A DNA stretch of 11,970 bases from Sandaracinaceae bacterium (GTDB taxonomy: Bacteria; Myxococcota_A; Polyangia; Polyangiales; Houyiibacteriaceae). Positions 1 to 6,889 of the stretch are shown one piece after another (position 1 is the first letter of the stretch; every line of letters begins with the position of its first letter). The position numbers and the translations under genes were made by a program. Where the stretch lies: assembly GCA_012514415.1 (NCBI GenBank), contig JAAZAH010000048.1, positions 1 to 11,970 on the forward strand, read 5' to 3'. Under the pieces are notes generated by a model. That model was not told the DNA's origin, did not search any database, and saw only the letters and a list, made by a program, of their open reading frames with translations.

Positions 1-1103
1 AGCGCAGGTTCTTCCGCGGACGCATCTTCAGCACCACCGGAGAAGTCCGGTTCCCCATCTTCACCGTCGAGATCCTCGATTGACGAGTCATCCTCGCCCA
101 TGGTCCGAAGCATCTCGGCCAAACGATCGACCGCCCGATCCGGGAGGCGGCGCGCCTCGGGTTCTTTGGAACGCGGGGCGTCGCCAAAGGCGCCTTCGAG
201 CTCGGTAAGATCGGGGATTCCATGCGCCGACTCGAAGCGATGCATCCATTGTTCCGCTAGACCGCGAAGATGTTCCGAGCCTTCCATCGCGAGTGTTTCG
301 ATGAGTTCGGGGATGAGACCGAGCTCGAACGATTCTTCGAGCATCCGGAGGTGTTCGATGAGTCGACGGTGTGGAGCACTCAGCTCAGCGAGCACAACGC
401 CCTCGGGGAGCGTGACGCGCCGATCACGTAGGAAAAGACCGAGGATCCGAAGCGAGAGCTCGCGCTGGTACGAGGGGCGGCTTTTATCGACGCGGACGGG
501 CTGACCGAGGAGTTCGATCTCGGGCCATTCCCCGCGCGAGAGCGCATCCCAAGCCTCTGGGAGCGGCGCTTCGAGAATGTTTTCGAAGACGAAGAAAGCA
601 GAGGCGGGTGAATGCTCGTATTCGTCTTCGAGCAGCGTAGACTGCTCGGCCTCGATGAGTTCGAGTTTCGCCTCGTCAAGCTCTCCCCGGGCGTAGCGAA
701 CGCGCGCTGCCATAAAGGTAAGGAGCGAGGTCAACGAGTCGAATTCGTACGGGCCCGGCGCGCCCTCTTCGTAAGAATACGCCCGGTACTCGCCGAGGGG
801 ATCGGCGATGGTGTCGAGGTAGAACGTAACGTCCGGCAGGGAATTGCAAGCAAAAGGCTCGAGCTCGGCGATCTGGAGCGCCCAGATCATGCGCCAAGGG
901 TAGCTCGTATCGCCCACGGCGAGACCCGGATAGGGATCGCTTCCGACATCGAGAAGGTGAAACGCGCCGGTCTCATGGCTTGTTTGATCGATGAGCTCGA
1001 TGAAGGCGTCAATCGGATCGTCCGGCAGCTCGGGGAGCTCCATCGTAGGAGAGACAGCAGAGAGATAATCGCGAAAGGCGCGATCGAGGCGAGACTCGGG
1101 CAT
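1..1103 (-). CDS. Acidic protein of unknown function (C-terminus beyond window)
   Basis: I translated this strand directly: from the ATG at 1103 the frame stays open for 367 codons to the left edge, so the C-terminus lies outside the window. I recognise no family. The N-terminal half has mixed hydrophobic and acidic content, with segments such as YPWRMIWALQIAELEPF (about residues 60-76). The middle (about 140-290) is rich in Leu, Glu and Ala and looks helical (RYARGELDEAKLELIEAEQ and similar), possibly repeat-type helices. The last visible 40 residues are strongly acidic and probably disordered (GEDDSSIEDLDGEDGEPD). I see no signal peptide or membrane segment, so it is probably cytoplasmic. 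Codon use matches the neighbours. The start is the first ATG after an upstream in-frame stop near 1125; no clear Shine-Dalgarno sequence precedes it. It is divergent from the hydrolase gene to its right. Confidence 0.75.
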   Translation of the reverse strand, partial: MPESRLDRAFRDYLSAVSPTMELPELPDDPIDAFIELIDQTSHETGAFHLLDVGSDPYPGLAVGDTSYPWRMIWALQIAELEPFACNSLPDVTFYLDTIADPLGEYRAYSYEEGAPGPYEFDSLTSLLTFMAARVRYARGELDEAKLELIEAEQSTLLEDEYEHSPASAFFVFENILEAPLPEAWDALSRGEWPEIELLGQPVRVDKSRPSYQRELSLRILGLFLRDRRVTLPEGVVLAELSAPHRRLIEHLRMLEESFELGLIPELIETLAMEGSEHLRGLAEQWMHRFESAHGIPDLTELEGAFGDAPRSKEPEARRLPDRAVDRLAEMLRTMGEDDSSIEDLDGEDGEPDFSGGAEDASAEEPA

Positions 1104-1197
1104 TGTGACGCAAGGTAGCAGAGCCTAGTTTACGCGAAAGGGGAGATTTTTTTGATGTCGGAGTGCATCTCCTACGCGGGGGGCTAAAACATGAGCC
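1104..1197. promoter_or_regulatory. Divergent intergenic region (two promoters expected)
   Basis: This 94-bp gap separates two diverging genes, so promoters for both are expected here. I see a T7 run near 1147-1153 and a quasi-palindrome GGAGTGCATCTCC at about 1160-1172, but no convincing -35/-10 pair on either strand. The regulatory label rests on gene orientation only. Confidence 0.3.
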
Positions 1198-2085
1198 ATG
1201 TCGAACCAACCCATCTCTCCGATGAGCGGCTTCTTCGAGCTCAAGAGCGGGCTCCGGATCGCTTACGATGAATATGGGCCGAGCCACGGCAAGCCCGTGC
1301 TCTTTCTTCATGGTGGCGGACAGACGCGTCACGCTTGGGGTGGCGCCGCCGCAGCCCTCGCGGCAGAGGGCTATCGCGCATACACCATGGACCATCGCGG
1401 GCACGGGCAGAGCTCGTGGGATCCAGAGGGTCAGTACCAGGTGGATCGATTCGCGGACGATCTCGAAGAGATCCTCCTTCGTCATGTGGAAAAACCCATC
1501 CTCGTGGGAGCTTCGCTGGGCGGCATCGCGGCGCTTCTCGCACAGCACCGACACGAAAGCGATCCCATCTGTCGCGGCATCGTCTTGGTGGATGTGACGC
1601 CGCGGATGAACCGAGACGGTGTGATGCGCGTGCTTGATTTCATGCACCAACGACCCGAGGGTTTTGGTTCGCTCGAAGAGGTTGCGGATGCGGTCGCGGC
1701 CTACCTTCCCCATCGAAAAAGGCCCCGCAACCTCGACGGTCTCGAGAAAAACCTTCGAAGGCGTGAGGATGGCCGCTACGTCTGGCATTGGGATCCGAAG
1801 CTGTTGGACATCTGGTCCGCCGATACCGCCTCAGGGCGTCAGCAGGGTCATATCGTTCGGGCTCGACTCGAAGCCGCTGCGCGGACGGGCGTCCCCATGA
1901 TGCTCATCCGGGGGCGTCTAAGCGATGTGGTCTCGGAGGAGAATGCCAGAGAGCTTCTCGAAATCGCGCCTCATACCGAATACGTCGATCTTGAGGGCGC
2001 CGCGCATATGGTCGCGGGCGATCGGAACGATGCGTTTGCGCGGAGCGTGCTCGATTTCGTGAGGCGTCACCACGTGTCACAGTGA
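1198..2085 (+). CDS. Alpha/beta-fold hydrolase
   Basis: This 295-residue protein has the full layout of a cytoplasmic alpha/beta hydrolase (epoxide hydrolase / esterase / C-C hydrolase group). The oxyanion-hole segment HGGG is at 38-41 and DHRGHGQS at 65-72. The nucleophile elbow GASLGG puts the catalytic Ser at 106. The likely acid is Asp243 (RGRLSDVV) and the catalytic His is His270 (GAAHMVAGD). Residues about 135-215 form the variable cap, which normally sets substrate choice, so the substrate cannot be named. There is no signal peptide. The ATG at 1198 is the first possible start, because a TGA lies in frame at 1192; a second ATG at 1222 is an alternative. The length is typical of the family and all catalytic residues are present. 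It is transcribed away from the acidic protein gene and followed by a small ORF on the same strand. Confidence 0.93.
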   Translation: MSNQPISPMSGFFELKSGLRIAYDEYGPSHGKPVLFLHGGGQTRHAWGGAAAALAAEGYRAYTMDHRGHGQSSWDPEGQYQVDRFADDLEEILLRHVEKPILVGASLGGIAALLAQHRHESDPICRGIVLVDVTPRMNRDGVMRVLDFMHQRPEGFGSLEEVADAVAAYLPHRKRPRNLDGLEKNLRRREDGRYVWHWDPKLLDIWSADTASGRQQGHIVRARLEAAARTGVPMMLIRGRLSDVVSEENARELLEIAPHTEYVDLEGAAHMVAGDRNDAFARSVLDFVRRHHVSQ

Positions 2086-2094
2086 CAGTGTCAC
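2075..2094. repeat. Alternating inverted repeat TGTCAC-A-GTGACA-G-TGTCAC
   Basis: Three 6-bp units alternate in orientation with single-base spacers: TGTCAC (2075-2080), GTGACA (2082-2087) and TGTCAC (2089-2094). Each adjacent pair forms a perfect 13-bp palindrome. The array spans the stop codon (2083-2085) of the hydrolase gene. TGTCA/TGACA half sites resemble binding sites of several regulator families, but no specific regulator can be named. A small hairpin in the transcript is the alternative. Confidence 0.5.
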
Positions 2095-2157
2095 AGGGGC
2101 GAAGCGCGGTCAACTTCACGTAAAACCTCAATGATTCTCAAAGGACGCGCTTGGCAT

Positions 2158-2173
2158 AGCCCTCGCTAGGGCT
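2158..2173 (+). repeat. Short hairpin covering an SD-like AGGG before the small ORF
   Basis: AGCCCT (2158-2163) and AGGGCT (2168-2173) are perfect inverted arms around a CGCT tetraloop. The right arm contains AGGG at 2168-2171, ten bases before the ATG at 2182 and the only Shine-Dalgarno-like sequence there. Folding would hide it. A regulatory role is inference. Confidence 0.4.
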
Positions 2174-2181
2174 TCCAAGAC

Positions 2182-2451
2182 ATGAACGACGATCAGCCCC
2201 GCGCACGTTCGCTACAATCGGCCCGACGAGGAAGCTCCTTCGGAGCGAGCTTCCTCCCCGAGCGTTGCGGCAACTTCACCTTCCTTCAAATCAGCCCGAG
2301 CAAATGGACGCTCGAGCTCGTCCGCGATCCAGAATCGTGTGGGCCGGGACTCGCCCTCGAAATGGTTCGGATTGGCGATGAGACAGTGGCGTGGTGGATG
2401 CTCCGAGGGAGTCGCCCCATCCGCTGGGAGCAGCCGGTTGGAAAGGCCTAA
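2182..2451 (+). CDS. Small hypothetical protein (89 aa)
   Basis: I do not recognise this protein. The first ~25 residues are polar and Arg/Ser-rich. The rest looks like a small folded beta-rich domain with alternating hydrophobic strands: NFTFLQISPSKWTLELV (about 31-47), ALEMVRIG, and ETVAWWMLRG, ending in WEQP. Two cysteines are present (residues 29 and 53), with no signal peptide and no membrane segment. Codon choice resembles the surrounding genes, which favours a real gene over a chance frame, and no other frame here is convincing. It starts 96 bases after the hydrolase stop on the same strand and is convergent with the glycosyltransferase gene, whose stop lies 38 bases away. The only SD-like sequence is AGGG at 2168, inside a hairpin. 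The domain might bind nucleic acid or a partner protein, but nothing specific shows this. Confidence 0.55.
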   Translation: MNDDQPRARSLQSARRGSSFGASFLPERCGNFTFLQISPSKWTLELVRDPESCGPGLALEMVRIGDETVAWWMLRGSRPIRWEQPVGKA

Positions 2452-2489
2452 GGCACTCCAAATTCACCCTTGGCGAACGCGCGTGAACG

Positions 2490-3704
2490 CTAGAGCGGTT
2501 CGGGTTCGCGCCGCTCGATGCGCTCGAAGCGCCAGCCGACTTCATGCCCGCCCGTCTCGTCGGCTTTTTGGCGCGGCATCGTCATTTGCCGGAAAGCCTC
2601 GACTGCAGCGCGATTTGAATGGGCACGCGCGATAAATTCACGGCCGCCATGAGATCGGTCTCCGGCGGGTGTGACTGAGGTGCGCTCCATCAAATCCTCT
2701 GCAGCCTTGAGATAATCGGCGAGGCGGCCCGAGGAGACGATGCGCACCTCACCTTCGAGCGGAAGACCCGCGCTCGCCTCTTCGCTCACAAGTGCGGGGA
2801 GATCGTGAGCCAGCGCTTCGAGCAATTTGATGGGCACGCCGCCATCGAGGCGCCTCGGAATGAGCGCGAAATCCGCGGCGGCATGTAGGATCGCTCGCTC
2901 CTCTTCGTGGGCGCAGCCAAGCACGCGATACACGCCTTCGAAGCGCCGCCGCGCGACGTACTCATGGACCTGAGCGGGATCGGATTCCGTACCGATGAGG
3001 TAAACCACCTCACGTCCGCCTGCGCGAAGTGCCTCAGCGATCTCGAAGCCAATTTCCCAGCGCTGATACGCGTCGAGGTTGCCCGTATAGAGCATGACCA
3101 CCGCATCCTCGTTGAGCCCGAGCGCACGTCTCGCAGCCTTTGGGTCCTCCAATCTCGGGAGAGACCATGGAATCGGTAGATAATGAAACGCACGCTCATG
3201 ACGCTCTCTGAGGCGATGGCCAAGGGCAGGTGAAACCGCCGCGCAGCGACGCGCCCCTCGGATTGCGACTCGATCGATGAAGGCGCCGATGAGGCGAAGC
3301 CCGCGCCTCGCCGCCTCGAAGCGTATGCGCGGAAAATAGGCCTCGAGCTCGTCCTCGACGGAGGTGTGCGCCACATAATGATACGGCCTCCCCGCGAGAC
3401 GCGCGGCCCACGCGGCTTCGACATGGTGTGCGATGAGCGGCTCAACTCCGGGCATCCTTCGAAGTGAAAAGACAAGCTGAAGGTCGAGGATGAGTTTCGC
3501 CGCCGAAGGCCCAGAACGAAGAGAACGCGTGAATGAGAGAATGCGCGGGCGAACCGGTTCGATGGGAGAATCGAGGCGCTCGTCACCAAAGGGATAGGTG
3601 AGAAGCTCAGAATCCTCACCCGCTTCCCGCAGTGCCATGAGGAGCGAGGCGATCGCGGCCTGCGTCCCTTGAGCGCTAGGAAAAGGGAGGCAGGCGATAT
3701 GCAT
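2490..3704 (-). CDS. GT4-type glycosyltransferase
   Basis: This 404-residue protein has the two-domain GT-B layout of retaining nucleotide-sugar glycosyltransferases. Its N-terminus (MHIACLPFPSAQGTQAAI) carries the Gly-rich loop region of GT4 enzymes. The second Rossmann domain begins near 203 with MLYTGNLDAYQRW (204-216). The donor-binding segment GGVPIKLLEALA (288-299) has the conserved Glu296 and matches the GT4 'GxPxKLLEA' signature. The C-terminal ~60 residues are charged and Arg/Glu-rich beyond the usual fold. No signal peptide or helix anchor is seen, so it probably works at the cytoplasmic membrane face. Sugar donor and acceptor cannot be read from the sequence. Its ATG shares one base with the stop of the preceding AlkP gene (TGATG at 3702-3706 on this strand), so translation is probably coupled. 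It is the last gene of the three-gene unit. Confidence 0.88.
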   Translation of the reverse strand: MHIACLPFPSAQGTQAAIASLLMALREAGEDSELLTYPFGDERLDSPIEPVRPRILSFTRSLRSGPSAAKLILDLQLVFSLRRMPGVEPLIAHHVEAAWAARLAGRPYHYVAHTSVEDELEAYFPRIRFEAARRGLRLIGAFIDRVAIRGARRCAAVSPALGHRLRERHERAFHYLPIPWSLPRLEDPKAARRALGLNEDAVVMLYTGNLDAYQRWEIGFEIAEALRAGGREVVYLIGTESDPAQVHEYVARRRFEGVYRVLGCAHEEERAILHAAADFALIPRRLDGGVPIKLLEALAHDLPALVSEEASAGLPLEGEVRIVSSGRLADYLKAAEDLMERTSVTPAGDRSHGGREFIARAHSNRAAVEAFRQMTMPRQKADETGGHEVGWRFERIERREPEPL

Positions 3705-5359
3705 CAGTCGACATAGCCGAGCGCGCGGAGACGACGCTCGAGGAAGGAGGAATTGCCTTCGCGACGCGGCATCGCGGGGGCCTCGGGAAGCTCGCGATCC
3801 GCGTCGACGAGCTCATCGAAGATCTCGAAGAGCACGCGTCCCTTCGCGTCGGGGAGATTCCGGATACCGAGCCGCGCGAGCAGCGTCGCTGTCGCATCGG
3901 TGATCGTCGCCTCGCACTGTCCGACGGGCGCGATCGAAGGACCGCAGGCCAAGAAAAAACCATGATTTCGATGACTTCCTGGCATACTCCGCCCTTTTCG
4001 CCCGAGGTATTCTTCGCGAGGAATTCGCGCGATCCATGGAATACGGCGATCAAGCGTTGAGGGCATCACGTTGTAGGAGTAGCCCTCGCGCAAATGGAGA
4101 TCGAGGAGGAGATCCGGCGCACGCCCGAGATAAGGACCGTCAAAGAGCTCCTCTCTTCGATAGACGCGCTTGATGATGGGCTGGCCATTGTCCGGATCGC
4201 GAAGGGCAAGGAGGGCCGCCTCGATCGCGCGAATGGTCGCCTCGCGCTGTTCAGGCGGGATGATGCCGCGCGGCTCGCGTCCCGCGAGGTTGAGGTGAAT
4301 CGCGGGGAAATAATTCAGCTCATCGCTGAATGCTCGGGTACGCGTAAAATCGATCGCGCCAAAACGGGCCTGAGATTCGAGCCACGACGGAAGGAGCGCG
4401 TCGCCGAAGCGAAAAATTCGTTCGCGAAGACGCGGAGGGAGTGCGCGAAGCGCGAGATCCTTCATACGCTTGACGATCACGCTCGCTCCCTCAGCGCTCC
4501 GCTTGAATTCGAGAAACCCGGCCTCCTCGAGGATGCGGTTCAGATACACCACTCGATCGCTCGAACCTCCCGAACCGTGATCGCTCACGATGGTGAGCTC
4601 AGCGTCGGGGAGCGCCCCTAGAAGCACCGCCACGGCGCGATCGAGCGCCTGATAGACACGCTCAAGCCCATCGTTTGTCCAACCTGGGTTCCGCGGCGAT
4701 TTCGCATCATATAGCGAATAGAGATGGTGCGAGGCCGTATCGCTCTCTCCGAAATACACCGCGAAGACATCAAGCTCCCGGCGCTCAAGGAGATAGAGCG
4801 AGAGTGCGACTTTTCGCTCGATGCGGCGGACAAGTGCGTCCCCAAGCTCGGCATGGAAGCCGTCGCGATCGGCATGAAACTCGTCCACATCGTCGAAGCG
4901 GATGCTGCCGAAACGCGCCTTGAGCTCGTCATGGAGTGAGGGTGGATGAACGAAAGAGCGATCGGCCTCAAAGGCGACGGGCGCATCCCAGCCGCTCATG
5001 AAGAGCCCATTTCTGAGTGGCTCGGGCGGATAGGTCCCAGGAAAACCGAGGCACGCAGTGCGCAGCCCGAGCGCATCGAGACGCGAGAAGATCGTCGGCG
5101 CCTCGCGGACGGTTCCGCCTGAGAAATGAACGCGATAGCCCTGGCGCGTCGTGAAATCGAACACGCCATGCCGCGCGGGATCGAGTCCTGTTAGAAAGCT
5201 CGACCAGTTCGGGAGCGTCGCCGGAGGGAGCTCGGATTTGAGCGCGGCAAACGCCCCCTCGTCCATCAGGCGGTGGATCGTCGGCATGCGCTCGGGACCA
5301 AATGCTCGAACGAGCTCGAGATCAAAACCATCGAATCCGAGGATGAGCGCTTTCTTCAT
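3704..5359 (-). CDS. Alkaline phosphatase superfamily phosphohydrolase (first paralogue by position)
   Basis: This 551-residue protein belongs to the AlkP superfamily (type I phosphodiesterase / nucleotide pyrophosphatase / phosphoglyceromutase-like), which cleaves phosphate mono- or diesters with two metal ions. Counting from the ATG at 5359, the metal ligand Asp10 lies in LILGFDGFD and the nucleophile is probably Thr48 in PPATLPNW. Further ligand motifs are GESDTASHH (Asp207, His211), VSDHGSGG (Asp260, His261) and NHGFFLACG (His466). All expected ligands are present. No signal peptide is seen, which is notable because many AlkP enzymes are exported. A GTG at 5362 is an alternative start; I prefer the ATG because AGAGGGG sits about nine bases upstream. 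It starts 24 bases after the stop of the neighbouring paralogue and overlaps the glycosyltransferase gene. The substrate is unknown; a phosphorylated lipid or glycan is a guess from context. Confidence 0.88.
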   Translation of the reverse strand: MKKALILGFDGFDLELVRAFGPERMPTIHRLMDEGAFAALKSELPPATLPNWSSFLTGLDPARHGVFDFTTRQGYRVHFSGGTVREAPTIFSRLDALGLRTACLGFPGTYPPEPLRNGLFMSGWDAPVAFEADRSFVHPPSLHDELKARFGSIRFDDVDEFHADRDGFHAELGDALVRRIERKVALSLYLLERRELDVFAVYFGESDTASHHLYSLYDAKSPRNPGWTNDGLERVYQALDRAVAVLLGALPDAELTIVSDHGSGGSSDRVVYLNRILEEAGFLEFKRSAEGASVIVKRMKDLALRALPPRLRERIFRFGDALLPSWLESQARFGAIDFTRTRAFSDELNYFPAIHLNLAGREPRGIIPPEQREATIRAIEAALLALRDPDNGQPIIKRVYRREELFDGPYLGRAPDLLLDLHLREGYSYNVMPSTLDRRIPWIARIPREEYLGRKGRSMPGSHRNHGFFLACGPSIAPVGQCEATITDATATLLARLGIRNLPDAKGRVLFEIFDELVDADRELPEAPAMPRREGNSSFLERRLRALGYVD

Positions 5360-5383
5360 CACCGGGCCCCTCTTAACGTCGAA

Positions 5384-6760
5384 TCACTCTGAAATAAAGC
5401 TCTTTCCGATGAGATCAGAGGGCGGCTCGACCGCAAAGAGTTCGAGGATGGTGGGGAAGATGTCGAGGATCGATCGCCTTTCGCGCATCCCCTTCGGCAG
5501 ATTTGGTCCGTTTGCAATGTAAATCCCATCCCAATCATGGTTGCATGCATCAGGGCCCCGATCGTCATTGGCGTGGTGAATTCCGCCGAGCCCCAGCTTT
5601 CCGAGCGAGCGCCGGTTCAGATTGTCGAGGTAGACCATGAGATCGGGTGCGCGTCCCCGTGTTCGGCGATAGACGGCCTCTGGGCGATGAACGATCGTCT
5701 TCATCGGGGCGCCGTTTTCATCCGGGAGGGCAAGGAAGAGCCGCTCGAGCTCGTCGAGGAGCGGAGGGACGTCTCGATCGTGGACGATGCCCTCGGGCTC
5801 TCGCCCTTTGATGTTGAGAAAGACGCGTGCGTAATAGCCGCCCTCGGAGAAGGCGCGCGTCCGAGACCAATCGATCTCGGCATCGGCGAAAGCAACGGGC
5901 CCCTCGGGCGTTCGCTTGAGATGGAGATAGCCCCGCTCACGAAGGAGCTCGTTGACGGCGATCCCCGAAAGCATCGGCCTTGCGCCGTGATCGCTCACAA
6001 TGAGGAGATCGACCTTTTCATCGCCGAGGCCCATGACAGTGGTCTCAATCTCGCGATCGATGAAGGCGTAATACTCGCGCCCAATCTCCCGATAAGCCCC
6101 CTCGGGATCGAATCGCGGATGGTCCTCGAAGAAATTGTGAAAAAAGGCATGGTGGAGGCGATCGGTCCCCATCTCGACGAAAAAGGTGAGATCGGGCCGA
6201 TGCGTTTCGAGTACATACCTCAAGATCTCGAAGCGCTCCTTGGTGGACGAGAAGAGCTCGTCGCGGACGGCGTCGGGATCGTCCGCCCGGAAATTCATGA
6301 CGTCAGGGCGATGCGGCCCGAAGCGCTCTTCGAGCTCGCGTTGAAAACGAGGCGGGAACGCGAACTTCGGCGAATCCTCGGGCGTGAGGAAACAGCCGAT
6401 CGAGACTCCTCGAACGGCGGGCACCGGATACGTCGGCGGGACGAAGAGAGGCGCGACCTTGAAGCCCGCCTCCCCGAGATGGTCCCAGACGCGCTTATAG
6501 GGAAGATCTTTTGCCGTCGCGATGCGAAGCCCGTAGCCTTCATCGCGATTTCGAAACCCGTAGATCCCAAGCTCCCCAGGATCGCGGCCGGTCGCCATCG
6601 ACGCCCATGCCGGCATGGTGATGGGCGGAGCGGTCGATCGCAGCACCCCGAAACTTCCCTCGCTCCGAAGTTTGGAAACGAAAGGCATCGCCTCGGCGAA
6701 CCGATCGAAGACGAGCGAAGGAGGCGCGCAATCGAGGCCAATCACAAGGAGCCGCGGCAT
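5384..6760 (-). CDS. Alkaline phosphatase superfamily phosphohydrolase (second paralogue, first gene of the unit)
   Basis: This 458-residue protein is a diverged paralogue of the AlkP protein downstream. Its motifs lie at nearly the same spacing: Asp10 in LLVIGLDCAPPSL, likely nucleophile Thr48 in PPITMPAW, EMGTDRLHH (Asp200, His203/204), VSDHGARP (Asp257, His258) and CNHDWDGIYIANG (His408). The C-terminal IFPTILELFAVEPPSDLIGKSF is typical of sulfatase/phosphohydrolase members. It keeps Cys11 where the partner has Gly. There is no signal peptide. A longer reading from an ATG at 6805 would add 15 residues with no family match ahead of MPRLLVIG, so I place the start at 6760, with TAGGG about 10 bases upstream. 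A long open frame lies opposite on the plus strand but encodes nothing recognisable. The gene probably opens the three-gene unit and leads it from the 6761-6889 gap. Confidence 0.87.
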   Translation of the reverse strand: MPRLLVIGLDCAPPSLVFDRFAEAMPFVSKLRSEGSFGVLRSTAPPITMPAWASMATGRDPGELGIYGFRNRDEGYGLRIATAKDLPYKRVWDHLGEAGFKVAPLFVPPTYPVPAVRGVSIGCFLTPEDSPKFAFPPRFQRELEERFGPHRPDVMNFRADDPDAVRDELFSSTKERFEILRYVLETHRPDLTFFVEMGTDRLHHAFFHNFFEDHPRFDPEGAYREIGREYYAFIDREIETTVMGLGDEKVDLLIVSDHGARPMLSGIAVNELLRERGYLHLKRTPEGPVAFADAEIDWSRTRAFSEGGYYARVFLNIKGREPEGIVHDRDVPPLLDELERLFLALPDENGAPMKTIVHRPEAVYRRTRGRAPDLMVYLDNLNRRSLGKLGLGGIHHANDDRGPDACNHDWDGIYIANGPNLPKGMRERRSILDIFPTILELFAVEPPSDLIGKSFISE

Positions 6761-6889
6761 CCTGCACCCTAGGACTTGAAGCGGGATACGTGCAAGCCGC
6801 GTCACGTGTGTGCCGCGAATTCACTCAGAACGGCGGTGGGCACACGGCGCAGCGTGCGCCCTTCGTCGTTCGCGATCCCGCCTAGAATT
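6761..6889. promoter_or_regulatory. Gap upstream of the AlkP-AlkP-GT4 unit, with a 7-bp inverted repeat
   Basis: This 129-bp gap precedes the AlkP unit and follows the broken lipoprotein gene, both read leftward. It holds the inverted repeat GTGTGCC (6808-6814) / GGCACAC (6839-6845) with a 24-nt loop. No T-run follows on the minus strand, so a classic terminator is not supported. A promoter for the AlkP unit is expected here, but I could not assign -35/-10 boxes. Confidence 0.3.

Noticed and set aside
1009..1788. Minus-strand 259-codon frame opposite the alpha/beta hydrolase
   Set aside because: It overlaps a gene with a complete catalytic triad and shows no coherent domain.
5537..6772. A 411-codon open frame on the plus strand
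   Set aside because: It lies wholly opposite the AlkP-family gene at 5384-6760, which has all its metal-binding motifs. The plus-strand protein shows no domain pattern and arises from the GC-rich codon bias of its partner.
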